A DNA stretch of 64,000 bases from assembly GCF_013376045.1 (NCBI RefSeq), contig NZ_JABMJG010000006.1:310001-374000 (forward strand), given 5' to 3'. This document shows positions 1 to 9,898 of this stretch, piece after piece. This stretch comes from Variovorax sp. SG517. GTDB lineage: Bacteria > Pseudomonadota > Gammaproteobacteria > Burkholderiales > Burkholderiaceae_C. The number at the start of each line of letters is the position of its first letter. Positions within the stretch are counted from its first letter, which is position 1. A program made the position numbers and the translations under genes. The notes under the pieces are model-generated. The model saw only the letters and a list, made by a program, of their open reading frames with translations. It did no database searches and was not told the DNA's origin.

Positions 1-363
1 TTCGAACTGCCGCCGCAGCTGCTGGGCCAGGGCGCCTTCGACGCGCAGCAGCAGGACCTGGCTGGCCGCCCGTTCCCCCAGCCGCGCCTGGATGACGGCC
101 GGTTGCTGGACGAACTGCTCGGCCGCCGCAGCGCCGTCATCGGCCGGCGCGCGCTGCTGGAGCGCGTGGCACCGGCCACCGCCGAGCGCTGGGCCCGCAG
201 CGAGGCCCTCGTCATCGACCAGCCCGACGCTCAGCTCGACGCGTGGCTGCGCAGGCACGAAGCAGGGGCCGTGATCCTGCGGCCCGATCGCTACATCGTT
301 GGCGTGGCGCGCACGCAGGCCGAGCTCGACCGCATCTCCCAGCACCTGCCGGTGGCGCCATGA
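1..363 (+). CDS. FAD-dependent aromatic monooxygenase, C-terminal part (partial)
   Basis: The frame is open from the first base of the window to the TGA at 361-363, so only about the last 120 residues are present. The segment resembles the thioredoxin-like C-terminal domain of MhpA/PheA-type flavoprotein hydroxylases, ending in the typical 'ILRPDRYIVG' strand that closes this domain. The FAD- and substrate-binding domains lie upstream, outside the window. The FAH-family hydrolase that follows on the same strand suits an aromatic ring-cleavage pathway. The exact substrate cannot be read from this fragment. Confidence 0.75.
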   Translation, partial: FELPPQLLGQGAFDAQQQDLAGRPFPQPRLDDGRLLDELLGRRSAVIGRRALLERVAPATAERWARSEALVIDQPDAQLDAWLRRHEAGAVILRPDRYIVGVARTQAELDRISQHLPVAP

Positions 364-522
364 CGATCCACGCGATCCGCCCGGTCCGCCTTCCTCGCGA
401 TCGATCTCTCACGGCAGGCGAGCGTCGACCCTGAAAAAAGTCCGCTTGACCACGTGGCCGCGACGCGGTGCCCGGGTCGGCCGGCCTGGAACCTCCCACC
501 TTCTCAATCCAAAGGAACCACC

Positions 523-1371
523 ATGAAACTCATCAGCTACCAGTACAACGGCAAGGACAGCTACGGTGCCGTCGTGGGCGACCGCGTGGTCGACCTGCGC
601 GAAGTCTTCGGTGCACAAGCACCGGACCTCAAGGCCTTCATCGCTGCGGGCCTGGCCGCCAAGGCGGCGGCGCATGTCGATGCCGCGCGTGCCACCGTGC
701 CGCTGTCGGAGGTTCGGCTGCTGCCGGTCATTCCCAACCCCGGCAAGATCTTCTGCATCGGCCTGAACTACGGCGAGCACATCCGCGAGACCGGCAAGGA
801 GGCGACTGAGAAGCCCGTGATCTTCCTGCGCGTGGCCGATTCGCAGTTGGCCCACGGCGAGGACATCGTGCGCCCCGGCGTTTCGCAGCGGCTGGACTAC
901 GAAGGCGAGATCGCCATCGTCATCGGCAAGGGCGGCCGGCACATCAGCGAGGCGCAATCGTGGTCGCACATCGCCGGCTACAGCTGCTACAACGACGGCA
1001 GCGTGCGCGACTGGCAACTGCACACCTCGCAATGGGCGCCCGGCAAGAACTTCTGGAAGACCGGCGCCTTCGGTCCCTGGATGGTGACCGCCGACGAGAT
1101 CGCGCCCGACCAGAAGATGACGCTGGTCACCCGCCTGAACGGCCAGGAGATGCAGCGCGCCACCACCGACATGATGGTGCACAGCATCCCGCGCCAGATC
1201 GCCTACATCTCGGCCTTCATCCCGCTGGAGCCCGGCGACGTGATCGTCACGGGCACGCCGGGCGGCGTGGGCAACAAGCGCACGCCCCAGGTGTTCATGA
1301 AGCCGGGCGATGTGTGCGAGATCGAGGTGGACGCCATCGGCGTGCTGCGCAACGGCATCCGCGACGAGTGA
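523..1371 (+). CDS. Fumarylacetoacetate hydrolase (FAH) family protein
   Basis: This 282-residue protein belongs to the FAH superfamily, metal-dependent hydrolases, decarboxylases or isomerases acting on 2-oxo acids from ring cleavage. The core starts with 'GLNYGEH' near residue 85, carries the acidic metal-binding motif 'DYEGE' and ends with the family hallmark 'TGTPGGVG'. The ATG at 523 follows AAAGGA at good spacing. An upstream in-frame start at 454 adds unconserved sequence and was not used. Its position after a flavin monooxygenase suggests a role in aromatic acid breakdown. The substrate (fumarylpyruvate, acylpyruvate or another) is not determined. Confidence 0.85.
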   Translation: MKLISYQYNGKDSYGAVVGDRVVDLREVFGAQAPDLKAFIAAGLAAKAAAHVDAARATVPLSEVRLLPVIPNPGKIFCIGLNYGEHIRETGKEATEKPVIFLRVADSQLAHGEDIVRPGVSQRLDYEGEIAIVIGKGGRHISEAQSWSHIAGYSCYNDGSVRDWQLHTSQWAPGKNFWKTGAFGPWMVTADEIAPDQKMTLVTRLNGQEMQRATTDMMVHSIPRQIAYISAFIPLEPGDVIVTGTPGGVGNKRTPQVFMKPGDVCEIEVDAIGVLRNGIRDE

Positions 1372-1384
1372 TGAGCGCCGCGCC

Positions 1385-1699
1385 ATGACGAGTGTCGACG
1401 ACGATCTGCGCGCGCTGGAGGCCCGCCGCCGCGACACCATGCTGGCCGGCGATGTGAAAGCCTTGGGCGCGCTGCTCGCGCCCGATCTCCGCTACGTGCA
1501 CTCCACCGGCACGGTCGACTCGCGCGGCAGCCTGCTGCACAAGCTCGCCACGGGCGTCATCGCCTATCGGCAACTCGAGCTTGCACCGCTGGCCGTGTCG
1601 TGTTGCGGCGATGCGGTCATCGTCGCGGGCGAGATGCGGGCCGAGGTGCTGCGCGGCGGCGAGCTGCGGCAGGTCGCCAGTAGCTACCTGGCCGTCTAG
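1385..1699 (+). CDS. NTF2-like / DUF4440 family protein
   Basis: A 104-residue protein with the cone-shaped NTF2-like fold pattern: an N-terminal helix ('ALEARRRDTMLAGDVKAL'), a 'DLRYVHSTG' strand and a final strand pair. Such proteins are small-molecule binders, isomerases or dehydratases, and the sequence does not reveal a substrate. It starts 13 bases after the FAH gene and is probably in the same operon. An upstream in-frame start at 1310 lies inside the FAH gene and was discarded. Function unknown. Confidence 0.7.
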   Translation: MTSVDDDLRALEARRRDTMLAGDVKALGALLAPDLRYVHSTGTVDSRGSLLHKLATGVIAYRQLELAPLAVSCCGDAVIVAGEMRAEVLRGGELRQVASSYLAV

Positions 1700-1815
1700 C
1701 GGCGGCAAGGGACGGACTGGGAACTGGCTGCCTGCCAGGGCACCGCTTCGCCGGCCAGCTGAAGCGGCCCGGCCGGGGCGCCCGCCTCGGCCTCACAACT
1801 ATCGGGAGACAACCC

Positions 1816-2787
1816 ATGATCGACTTGCTGCGTGCTACCGGGAGGGCCGTGCCCGGACTGCTGCTGGCCGCCCTGGCCCTCTGCGCCTCGGCGCAGGACT
1901 TCCCGAACCGCCCTGTGCACATGGTGGTGCCCTTTGCCGCTGGCGGTGGCCTCGACCTCAACGCCCGCAACCTCGGTGCGGCGCTGTCCGAACAGCTGGG
2001 CCAACCGGTGGTGGTGAGCAACCGCGATGGCGCGGCCGGCACCATCGGTCTCAATGCCGTGGCGAGCGCCCAGGCCGACGGCTACACGCTGGCCTTCACG
2101 CCGGCGGTGCCGCTGTCGAGCGAGCCGCATCGGCTCAAGCTGGCGTATGGGCTCGACAGTTTCCGGCCCGTGTGCCAGGTGTTCGACAACATCTTCGCCG
2201 TTGCCGTGCCGGCGGATTCGGCCTGGCGCAGCATGGCCGACCTGCTCGCGGCGGCGCGCAAGGACCCGGGCGGTGTCAGCTACGGCACCTCCGGCACAGG
2301 CTCCATCCCGCACCTGGGCACCGCGGACATCGAGGCGGTGACCCATGTCAGCCTGGCGCACGTGCCCTACAAGGGCGATGCACCCATGCTGCAGGATCTG
2401 TTGGCCGGTCGCCTCGGATTCGGTGCCGTGCTGATCAGCTCCATCACCGGCCAGCTCGGCAGCGGCGCCTTGCGCCTGCTTGCGGTCTATGCCGACCGGC
2501 GACACCCCGCCTTCGGCCATGTGCCGACGCTGAAGGAGTCGGGCGTGGACGTGGTGCAGGCCAGCTTCGGCGGCTTGCTGGCGCCCGCTCGTACGCCGGA
2601 CGCCGTGGTCGCGCGGCTGGAAGCAGCCTGCCGGCAAGCGGTGGCTTCGCCGCGCTACCAGGACTGGGCCCGCGGGGCCAACCAAGTGGTGGACTTCCGC
2701 CCCGGTGCAGCCTTCGAGCATCAACTGCGCGAAGACAGCCGCTCCAAGGCAGCCACGCTGCGCCGTCTCGGGTTGGCCGCGCGCTGA
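1816..2787 (+). CDS. Bug family (TctC-type) periplasmic substrate-binding protein
   Basis: This 323-residue protein has a Sec signal peptide (hydrophobic stretch about residues 12-25, probable cleavage after 'CASA') followed by the Bug hallmark 'FPNRPVHMVVPFAAGGGLD'. Bug proteins bind organic acids such as carboxylates and aromatic acids and deliver them to tripartite tricarboxylate transporters. They are greatly expanded in Bordetella, Variovorax and relatives. The ATG is preceded by GGGAGA. No membrane TctA/TctB subunits are nearby, which is normal for orphan Bug genes. The preceding genes suggest an aromatic acid ligand, but this is inference. Confidence 0.88.
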   Translation: MIDLLRATGRAVPGLLLAALALCASAQDFPNRPVHMVVPFAAGGGLDLNARNLGAALSEQLGQPVVVSNRDGAAGTIGLNAVASAQADGYTLAFTPAVPLSSEPHRLKLAYGLDSFRPVCQVFDNIFAVAVPADSAWRSMADLLAAARKDPGGVSYGTSGTGSIPHLGTADIEAVTHVSLAHVPYKGDAPMLQDLLAGRLGFGAVLISSITGQLGSGALRLLAVYADRRHPAFGHVPTLKESGVDVVQASFGGLLAPARTPDAVVARLEAACRQAVASPRYQDWARGANQVVDFRPGAAFEHQLREDSRSKAATLRRLGLAAR

Positions 2788-3007
2788 ACGGACCGCGTCT
2801 GCGTCCTGTTCTGCCACAGACTCCATGATCGGCGAGATCGTCTGCTCGCTCGCCCAGGCCATCGGCCCGGGACGCGATGAGCCGTCGTCAAGTACTCGTG
2901 CTTCCGGGGTTGTGGTGCGGCAGGAATCCCCGTCCGATTCGCCTGCCGATGGCTCCGTCACGACCACCGCGGCTGGCCCGGAGGACGACTTCGCACCTGT
3001 GCTGCGT

Positions 3008-4486
3008 TCAGCGCCGGATATCGCCCAGGCAGAGGTACTTGATCTCCACGTAGTCGTCCATGCCGTGGTGTGAGCCTTCGCGGCCCAGGCCCGACTGCTT
3101 CACGCCGCCGAAGGGCACGTGCTCGGTGGCGATCACGCCAGCGTTGATGCCGACCATGCCGTATTCCAGCGCCTCCGCCACGCGGAAGATGCGGCCCACG
3201 TCGCGGGTGTAGAAGTAGCTCGCGAGGCCGAACTCGGTGTTGTTGGCCGCGTCGATGCCGTCCTGCTCGGTCTTGAAGCGGAACACGGGCGCGAAGGGCC
3301 CGAAGGTTTCCTCGCGTGCGCACAGCATGTCGGGCGTGGCCTCGGCGATGACGGTCGGCTCGAAGAACTGGCCCTGCAGCCTGTGGCCGCCCGCGAGCAC
3401 CTTGCCGCCCTTGGCGACGGCGTCGTCGACGTGGCGCTGCACCTTGTCGAGGGCCGCATCCTCGATCAGCGGGCCCTGCACCACGCCCTCCTCGAAGCCG
3501 TTGCCGACCTTGAGCGCCTTGACCCTGGCGGCGAACTTCTCGACGAAGGCGTCGTAGATGCCTTCCTGCACGTACAGCCGGTTCGCACACACGCAGGTCT
3601 GGCCGGCATTGCGGTACTTGCTCGCGATGGCGCCCTCGACCGCCGAATCCACGTCGGCGTCGTCGAAGACCAGGAAGGGCGCATTGCCGCCCAGTTCCAG
3701 CGACAGCTTCTTGACCGTCGGCGCGCACTGGCTCATGAGGATGCGGCCCACCTCGGTGGAGCCGGTGAAGCTCAGGTGGCGCACGACGTCGCTCTCGCAC
3801 AGCTCCTTGCCGATCGCGATGCTGTTGGCGCTGTCGGCCGTGAGCACGTTGAGCACGCCCGCGGGAATGCCGGCGCGCACGGCCAGCTCTGCGGCGGCCA
3901 GCGCGGTCAGCGGCGTGAGCTCGGCCGGCTTGATGACCACCGTGCAGCCCGCAGCCAGCGCTGGCGCCACCTTGCGGGTGATCATCGCGAGCGGGAAATT
4001 CCACGGCGTGATCGCCGCGCACACGCCGATGGCCTGCTTGAGCACCAGCAGGCGCCGGTTGTTGTCGAACTGCGGCAATACCTCGCCGTTCACCCGCTTG
4101 GCCTCTTCGGCGAACCACTCGATGAAGCTCGCGCCGTAGGCGACCTCGCCCTTGGCCTCGGCGAAGGGCTTGCCCTGCTCGGCGGTCATCAGGCGGCCGA
4201 GGTCTTCGGTGTGGGCGATCAGCAGGTCGAACCACTTGCGCAGCACGATGCTGCGCTCCTTGCCGGTCTTGCCGCGCCAGGCGGCGAGCGCCTTGTCCGC
4301 CGCGGCGATGGCGCGCGCGGCATCCGCGCGCACGAGGTTGGCGACGTCGGCCAGCTTGCGGCCGGTGGCCGGGTCGTTCACGTCGAAGCGGCTGGCGCCG
4401 GCGACCCATTCGCCCGCGATCAGCGCATCGGTCTTGAGCAGGGTGGGGTCGTTCAGCAGTGCAAGGGGAGAAGTCCTGTCGTCCAT
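3008..4486 (-). CDS. gabD: NAD(P)-dependent succinate-semialdehyde dehydrogenase
   Basis: A 492-residue aldehyde dehydrogenase of standard family length. The cofactor segment 'TPWNFP' is near residue 160, the general base is E264 in 'LELGGNAP', and the nucleophile is C298 in 'GQTCVC', where the second Cys two residues later is typical of GabD. The enzyme would oxidise succinate semialdehyde to succinate in the cytoplasm. A GABA aminotransferase and an agmatinase-family enzyme are encoded on the same strand upstream, which supports succinate semialdehyde over other aldehydes. The gene is last in the minus-strand series 11191 to 3008. Confidence 0.9.
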   Translation of the reverse strand: MDDRTSPLALLNDPTLLKTDALIAGEWVAGASRFDVNDPATGRKLADVANLVRADAARAIAAADKALAAWRGKTGKERSIVLRKWFDLLIAHTEDLGRLMTAEQGKPFAEAKGEVAYGASFIEWFAEEAKRVNGEVLPQFDNNRRLLVLKQAIGVCAAITPWNFPLAMITRKVAPALAAGCTVVIKPAELTPLTALAAAELAVRAGIPAGVLNVLTADSANSIAIGKELCESDVVRHLSFTGSTEVGRILMSQCAPTVKKLSLELGGNAPFLVFDDADVDSAVEGAIASKYRNAGQTCVCANRLYVQEGIYDAFVEKFAARVKALKVGNGFEEGVVQGPLIEDAALDKVQRHVDDAVAKGGKVLAGGHRLQGQFFEPTVIAEATPDMLCAREETFGPFAPVFRFKTEQDGIDAANNTEFGLASYFYTRDVGRIFRVAEALEYGMVGINAGVIATEHVPFGGVKQSGLGREGSHHGMDDYVEIKYLCLGDIRR

Positions 4487-4547
4487 GGTCTCGTGTGTCG
4501 TGTTGTCTCGAGGAAAGAAAAAGAGCGGCGGCGGCGCGCCGCCAGTG

Positions 4548-5513
4548 TCAGCGGTAGGGCACGCCCGGAAGCACGCAGAGCATTTCGTAGAGCAGGTTGG
4601 CCCCCAGCAGCGCGGTGTTGCCGCTCGTGTCGTAAGGCGGGCTGACCTCCACCAGGTCGGCGCCCACCACGTTCAGGCCGCGGCAGCCGCGCACGATCTC
4701 CAGCGCCTGCGGCACGGTGAGCCCGCCGATCTCGGGCGTGCCGGTGCCGCCGGCGAACGATGGATCGATCCCGTCGATGTCGAAGCTGATGTAGACCGGG
4801 TGCGTCGGCCCGATGCGCTCGCGCACCTGCGCCATCAGCGGTGCGAGCGACTGGTACCAGACCTCGTGCGCCTGCACGACGGTGAAGCCCTGTGCGCGCG
4901 GCCAGTCGAAATCGTCCGCCGCGTAGCCGGTGCCGCGCAGGCCGATCTGCCAGACCTTGTCGCAGGCCAGCAAGCCCTCTTCGACGGCGCGCCGGAACGG
5001 CGTGCCGTGGGCAATGCGCTCGCCGAACATGTCGTCGTTGACGTCGGCGTGCGCGTCCACGTGCACCAGCGCGACCGGGCCGTGCTGGCGCGCCACCGCG
5101 CGCAGGATCGGCAGCGCGATCGTGTGGTCGCCGCCCAGCGTCAGCGGCGCGCAACCGGCGGCCAGCACCGTGTCGTAGAAGGCCGAGACGATGGCCAGCG
5201 ACTTGTCGAGCGAGTAGGTGTTGATCGGCACGTCGCCCAGGTCGGCCACGTTCAGCCTGTCGAAGGGCGCCGCGCCGGTGGCCATGTTGTAGGGCCTCAG
5301 CAGTGCGGACTCCGCGCGGATCTGGCGCGGGCCGAAGCGCGCGCCCGGCCGGTTGGAGGTGCCGATGTCCAGCGGCACGCCAATGAAGGCGGCGTCCAGC
5401 CCTTCGGGGGATGTGGCGCCGGGCAGCCGCATCATCGTGCCCGGGCCGGCGAAGCGCGGCATCGTGTTGCCGCCGAGCGGCTGGTTCGGTGTCGTGGTGG
5501 TGGTGGTCGGCAT
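4548..5513 (-). CDS. speB/gbuA: Agmatinase-family ureohydrolase (agmatinase or guanidinobutyrase)
   Basis: A 321-residue binuclear-manganese ureohydrolase. The metal motifs are all present: 'GGDHT', 'HVDAHADV' and 'SFDIDGIDP'. The family splits guanidino compounds into an amine and urea. The sequence (for example 'MMRLP', 'RPYNMATGAAPF' and the ending 'LLYEMLCVLPG') resembles what I recall of Pseudomonas GbuA, and gabT and gabD nearby would use GABA, the product of guanidinobutyrase. Agmatinase remains possible. The start is the ATG at 5513. It opens with a run of six Thr codons from a GTG-type triplet repeat, and an internal ATG at 5462 is an alternative. Confidence 0.85.
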   Translation of the reverse strand: MPTTTTTTPNQPLGGNTMPRFAGPGTMMRLPGATSPEGLDAAFIGVPLDIGTSNRPGARFGPRQIRAESALLRPYNMATGAAPFDRLNVADLGDVPINTYSLDKSLAIVSAFYDTVLAAGCAPLTLGGDHTIALPILRAVARQHGPVALVHVDAHADVNDDMFGERIAHGTPFRRAVEEGLLACDKVWQIGLRGTGYAADDFDWPRAQGFTVVQAHEVWYQSLAPLMAQVRERIGPTHPVYISFDIDGIDPSFAGGTGTPEIGGLTVPQALEIVRGCRGLNVVGADLVEVSPPYDTSGNTALLGANLLYEMLCVLPGVPYR

Positions 5514-5527
5514 CGGGTGTCGTGGGT

Positions 5528-6346
5528 TCAGCGCCGCCGTCCGCGCAGCCATTCGAGCGCGAGCAGCAGCGCGGTGGTGAAGACGATCAGCAGCGTCGCC
5601 ACTGCGGCGATGGTGGGCGAGATGTTCTCGCGGATGCCGGTGAACATCTGCCGCGGCAGCGTGACCTGGTCCGGCCCCGCGAGGAACAGCGTGACCACCA
5701 CTTCGTCGAAGGAGGTGGCGAAGGCGAACAGCGCGCCCGAGATCACGCCCGGCGCAATCACCGGCAGCGTGACGCGCATGAAGGTCCTGAATGGTGTCTC
5801 GCCCAGGCTCAGCGACGCGCGCACCAGGTTCTGGTTGAAGCCGGCCAACGTGGCGAGCACGGTGGTCAGCACGAAGGGTGCGCCCAGCGCCGCATGCACC
5901 ACGATCAGGCCGAGGTAGGTGTCGGCCAGTCCGAGGGGTGCGAAGTAGAGATAGGTGGCGACTCCAACCACTACGATCGGCACCACCATCGGCGAGATCA
6001 GCACGCTCATGAGCAGGCCCTTGAACGCGAAGTTCGTGCGCGACAGCCCTACCGCGGCGAGCGTGCCCAGCACGGTGGCGAGCAACGTGGCAGCCGGCGC
6101 GACGATGAAGCTGTTGCGCGCTGCACGCGCCCACTCGGGCGATTCGAAGAGGTTGCGATACCACCGCAGCGACCAACCCGGAATGGGGTAGGCCAGGAAC
6201 GAACTGTCGGAGAACGACAGCGGGATCACCACCAGGATCGGTGCCAGCAGGAAGGCCAGCACCGCGACGCAGCCGGCGCGCACCAGCCACCAGCCGAGCT
6301 TGTCGGCGAAGGTGGCGTAGGCCGGGAATTGGGGAAGCTTCAGCAT
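5528..6346 (-). CDS. Polyamine-type ABC transporter permease (PotC-like)
   Basis: A 272-residue inner-membrane protein with about six hydrophobic helices and the cytoplasmic ATPase-coupling loop 'ASLSLGETPFRTFMRVTLP' near residue 190 (EAA-type loop). It is one of two permeases in a PotABCD-type importer. It lies 14 bases upstream of the ureohydrolase on the same strand and follows the PotB-like permease gene, so the importer and the enzyme form one operon. The ligand could be putrescine, agmatine, GABA or 4-guanidinobutyrate, and the sequence does not settle which. Confidence 0.88.
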   Translation of the reverse strand: MLKLPQFPAYATFADKLGWWLVRAGCVAVLAFLLAPILVVIPLSFSDSSFLAYPIPGWSLRWYRNLFESPEWARAARNSFIVAPAATLLATVLGTLAAVGLSRTNFAFKGLLMSVLISPMVVPIVVVGVATYLYFAPLGLADTYLGLIVVHAALGAPFVLTTVLATLAGFNQNLVRASLSLGETPFRTFMRVTLPVIAPGVISGALFAFATSFDEVVVTLFLAGPDQVTLPRQMFTGIRENISPTIAAVATLLIVFTTALLLALEWLRGRRR

Positions 6347-6368
6347 GACTGTGTGTCTTTCTGGCTGC

Positions 6369-7625
6369 TCAGCCCAGGCTCAGCTCGGCCTTGCCGATGC
6401 GGCGGTACACGGCGTACAGCACCAGCGTGGCGACCAGCAGCACCGCGCCCAGCGCGCAGGCCATGCCCCAGTTGATCTCGACGTTGGTGTAGCGCGCGAT
6501 GTAGTAGCTCAGCATCTGGTCGTCCGCGCCGCCGAGCAGCGCCGGCGTCACGTAGTAGCCGATGGCGAGGATGAAGACCAGCAGCGCGCCGGCGCCGATG
6601 CCCGGATAGGTTTGCGGCACGTACACGCGGAAGAAGGCCGCCAGTGGCGAGCTGCCCAGCGAGACGGCCGCGCGCAGGTAGGTGGGCGGCACGCTCTTCA
6701 TCACGCTGTACAGCGGCAGGATCATGAAGGGCAGCAGGATGTGCACCATCGCGATGATCACGCCGGTGCGGTTGAACAGCAGCGCCAGCGGCTGCTCGAT
6801 CAGGCCGAGGCCCATGAGGCCGCGGTTGACCAGCCCCTCGGACTGCAGCAGCACGATCCACGCGGCCACGCGCACCAGGATGGATGTCCAGAACGGCACC
6901 AGCACCAGGATCATCAGCACGTTGGCCTTGCGCGCCGGCAGCGTCGACAGCCACCACGCCAGCGGATAGGCCAGCAGCAGGCAGAAGAAAGTGACCACGG
7001 CGCTGATCTGGAAGGTGCGCAGCAGGATGCCGGCAAAGGCGCGCTGGTCGGCGGGCATGCGCTCCACCTCGCCGGCCACGTCGCGCCGCAGGTCGACCGA
7101 GGCGAGCAGGTAGTCGGGCGTCCAGCGCGAGCCGTTCTTGGCGATCGCCTGCCAGTACGGCGCCTCGCCCCAGCGAGGATCGAGCTCCAGCATGCGCGCC
7201 TTGATCTCCTCCGGCGTGCCGGTGATCGGAAGCGCCCTGAAGGCGCCCATCACCAGTGAGCGGGCGCCCGCGATCTCGGTGTTGAGGCGGCGCGCCAGGG
7301 CGCCCGCGTCGGAGCTGTCGGGCAGCTGGCCCAGATCGGCCGCCATGGCCGCATAGGCTGCGGGTGCAGGCGCCTCCTTGCGGTTCCAGCCGTCGAGCGC
7401 GCGCACGGTGCGCGGCAGCGCGTTGGCCACTTCGGGGTTCTCCACCGCCCGCTGCAGCAGCGCCACGATGGGCACCAGCAGCGTCAGCAGCAGGAACACC
7501 AGCAGCGGCGCCGTGAGTGCGAAGGCGCGCCACTTGCGGCGGGCTTCGGCGCGCGCCAGTGCGCGCCGCAGTTCGCCGGGGGGCGCTTCCGCTGAAACCA
7601 GGGGAACAGACGTTGCCGCGTGCAT
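6369..7625 (-). CDS. Polyamine-type ABC transporter permease (PotB-like)
   Basis: A 418-residue permease, longer than E. coli PotB (about 285), because a periplasmic stretch of roughly 150 residues separates the first membrane helix from the rest. The second half has the usual five helices and the coupling loop 'AAVSLGSSPLAAFFRVYVPQ'. This extended layout is common in PotB-like permeases of proteobacterial opine and polyamine systems. The gene lies between the binding-protein gene and the second permease, on the same strand with short gaps. ATG start at 7625. Confidence 0.88.
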   Translation of the reverse strand: MHAATSVPLVSAEAPPGELRRALARAEARRKWRAFALTAPLLVFLLLTLLVPIVALLQRAVENPEVANALPRTVRALDGWNRKEAPAPAAYAAMAADLGQLPDSSDAGALARRLNTEIAGARSLVMGAFRALPITGTPEEIKARMLELDPRWGEAPYWQAIAKNGSRWTPDYLLASVDLRRDVAGEVERMPADQRAFAGILLRTFQISAVVTFFCLLLAYPLAWWLSTLPARKANVLMILVLVPFWTSILVRVAAWIVLLQSEGLVNRGLMGLGLIEQPLALLFNRTGVIIAMVHILLPFMILPLYSVMKSVPPTYLRAAVSLGSSPLAAFFRVYVPQTYPGIGAGALLVFILAIGYYVTPALLGGADDQMLSYYIARYTNVEINWGMACALGAVLLVATLVLYAVYRRIGKAELSLG

Positions 7626-7659
7626 GGCCTCTTTCGCGTTCGCTGGTTCGTCGGTCTAT

Positions 7660-8688
7660 TTACTGCGTGGCCCAGGCCGCGAAGCGCTTCTCGAGCGCCT
7701 CGCCCTGGTCGGCCCAGAAGCCGACGTTGAACTGCAGCGCGTCCTTGGCATTGGTGGACGAGGTCGGCAGGTCGGCCAGGATCTTCGGGCTGAGTGAGGC
7801 CAGCGCCTTGGTGTTGGTGGGGCCGTAGGCGATGTTCTGGGCATACACCGCCTGGTTGGCGGGCTGCATCGCGAACTGGATGTACTTCAGCGAGGCTTCC
7901 TTGTTCGGCGCGCCCTTCGGGATCACGAGGTAGTCCAGGTCGTAGATGCCGCCGGGCCAGTAGATCTTGAGGTCGCGGCCTTCGCGGTTGGCCGCGTCGA
8001 TGCGGCCGTTGTAGACGGTGGTCAGCACCACGTCGCCGGCCACCAGGAACTGCGGCGGCTGCGCGCCGGCCTCCCACCACTGGATGTTCGGCTTGAGCTC
8101 GGTGAGCTTCTTGAACGCGCGGTCGGCGCCTTCCTTGGTGCCGAGCACCTTGTAGACGTCGGCCGGCTTCACGCCATCGGCCATCAGCGCGAATTCGAGG
8201 TTGTAGCGCGCGCCCTTGCGCATGCCGCGCTTGCCGGGGATCTTCTTCACGTCCCAGAAATCGGCCCAGCTCGTGGGCGCGGTCTTGAGCTTCTCGCCGT
8301 TGTAGGCCATCACGGTCGACCACACGAACAGGCCCACGCCGCAGTCGGTGACGGCGGCCGGCAGGAAGTCGGCCTTGCTGCCGATCTTGGAATAGTCGAG
8401 CTTCTCGAAGAGGCCCTCGTCGCAGCCGCGCGCGGCGTCGGGCGACTCGACCTCGACCACGTCCCAGGTGACCTTCTTTGTCTCCACCATGGCCTTGATC
8501 TTGGCCTGCTCGCCGTTGTATTCGACCGGGATGATCTTGGTGCCCGTCTTCTCGAAGGGCTCGTAGTAGGCCTTCTTCTGGGCATTGGCGTTGGCGCCGC
8601 CGAAGTTGACCACGGTGAGCTGCTGCTGGGCGAAGGCCGGCAGGGCGAAGCTGGCGGCGACGGTACAGGCGAGGAGGGTCTTTTTCAT
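7660..8688 (-). CDS. Polyamine-type ABC transporter periplasmic binding protein (PotD-like)
   Basis: A 342-residue protein with a clear Sec signal peptide ('LLACTVAASFALPAFA', cleavage before 'QQQLTVVNFGG'). The mature part is a type II periplasmic binding fold of the PotD/PotF kind ('VEYNGEQAKIKAMVE', 'WDVVEVESPD'). It captures the ligand for the adjacent permeases. The frame is open 33 codons further upstream, but the extra residues are Pro/Ser-rich and precede the signal peptide. The ATG at 8688 is therefore the start, with GGAAG upstream. Confidence 0.9.
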   Translation of the reverse strand: MKKTLLACTVAASFALPAFAQQQLTVVNFGGANANAQKKAYYEPFEKTGTKIIPVEYNGEQAKIKAMVETKKVTWDVVEVESPDAARGCDEGLFEKLDYSKIGSKADFLPAAVTDCGVGLFVWSTVMAYNGEKLKTAPTSWADFWDVKKIPGKRGMRKGARYNLEFALMADGVKPADVYKVLGTKEGADRAFKKLTELKPNIQWWEAGAQPPQFLVAGDVVLTTVYNGRIDAANREGRDLKIYWPGGIYDLDYLVIPKGAPNKEASLKYIQFAMQPANQAVYAQNIAYGPTNTKALASLSPKILADLPTSSTNAKDALQFNVGFWADQGEALEKRFAAWATQ

Positions 8689-8764
8689 GGTGGAGTCTTC
8701 CTGGGGTGATGGAGTAATGGAAGGAGAAAGGGAACGCGAACGAGGAAACGGCAATCGGCCGGGG

Positions 8765-9871
<1,107 letters not shown>

Positions 9872-9898
9872 GGAGGATGTCGGCAAAGGATCGGTCGA

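Noticed and set aside
2788..3007. Possible small gene or terminator between the Bug gene and gabD
   Set aside because: Short frames exist on both strands but none has a start signal or family motif, and no stable hairpin with a T-run was found.
5480..5513. Triplet repeat at the start of the agmatinase-like gene as a phase-variation switch
   Set aside because: The repeat unit is three bases, so length changes alter only the number of Thr residues and do not shift the frame.
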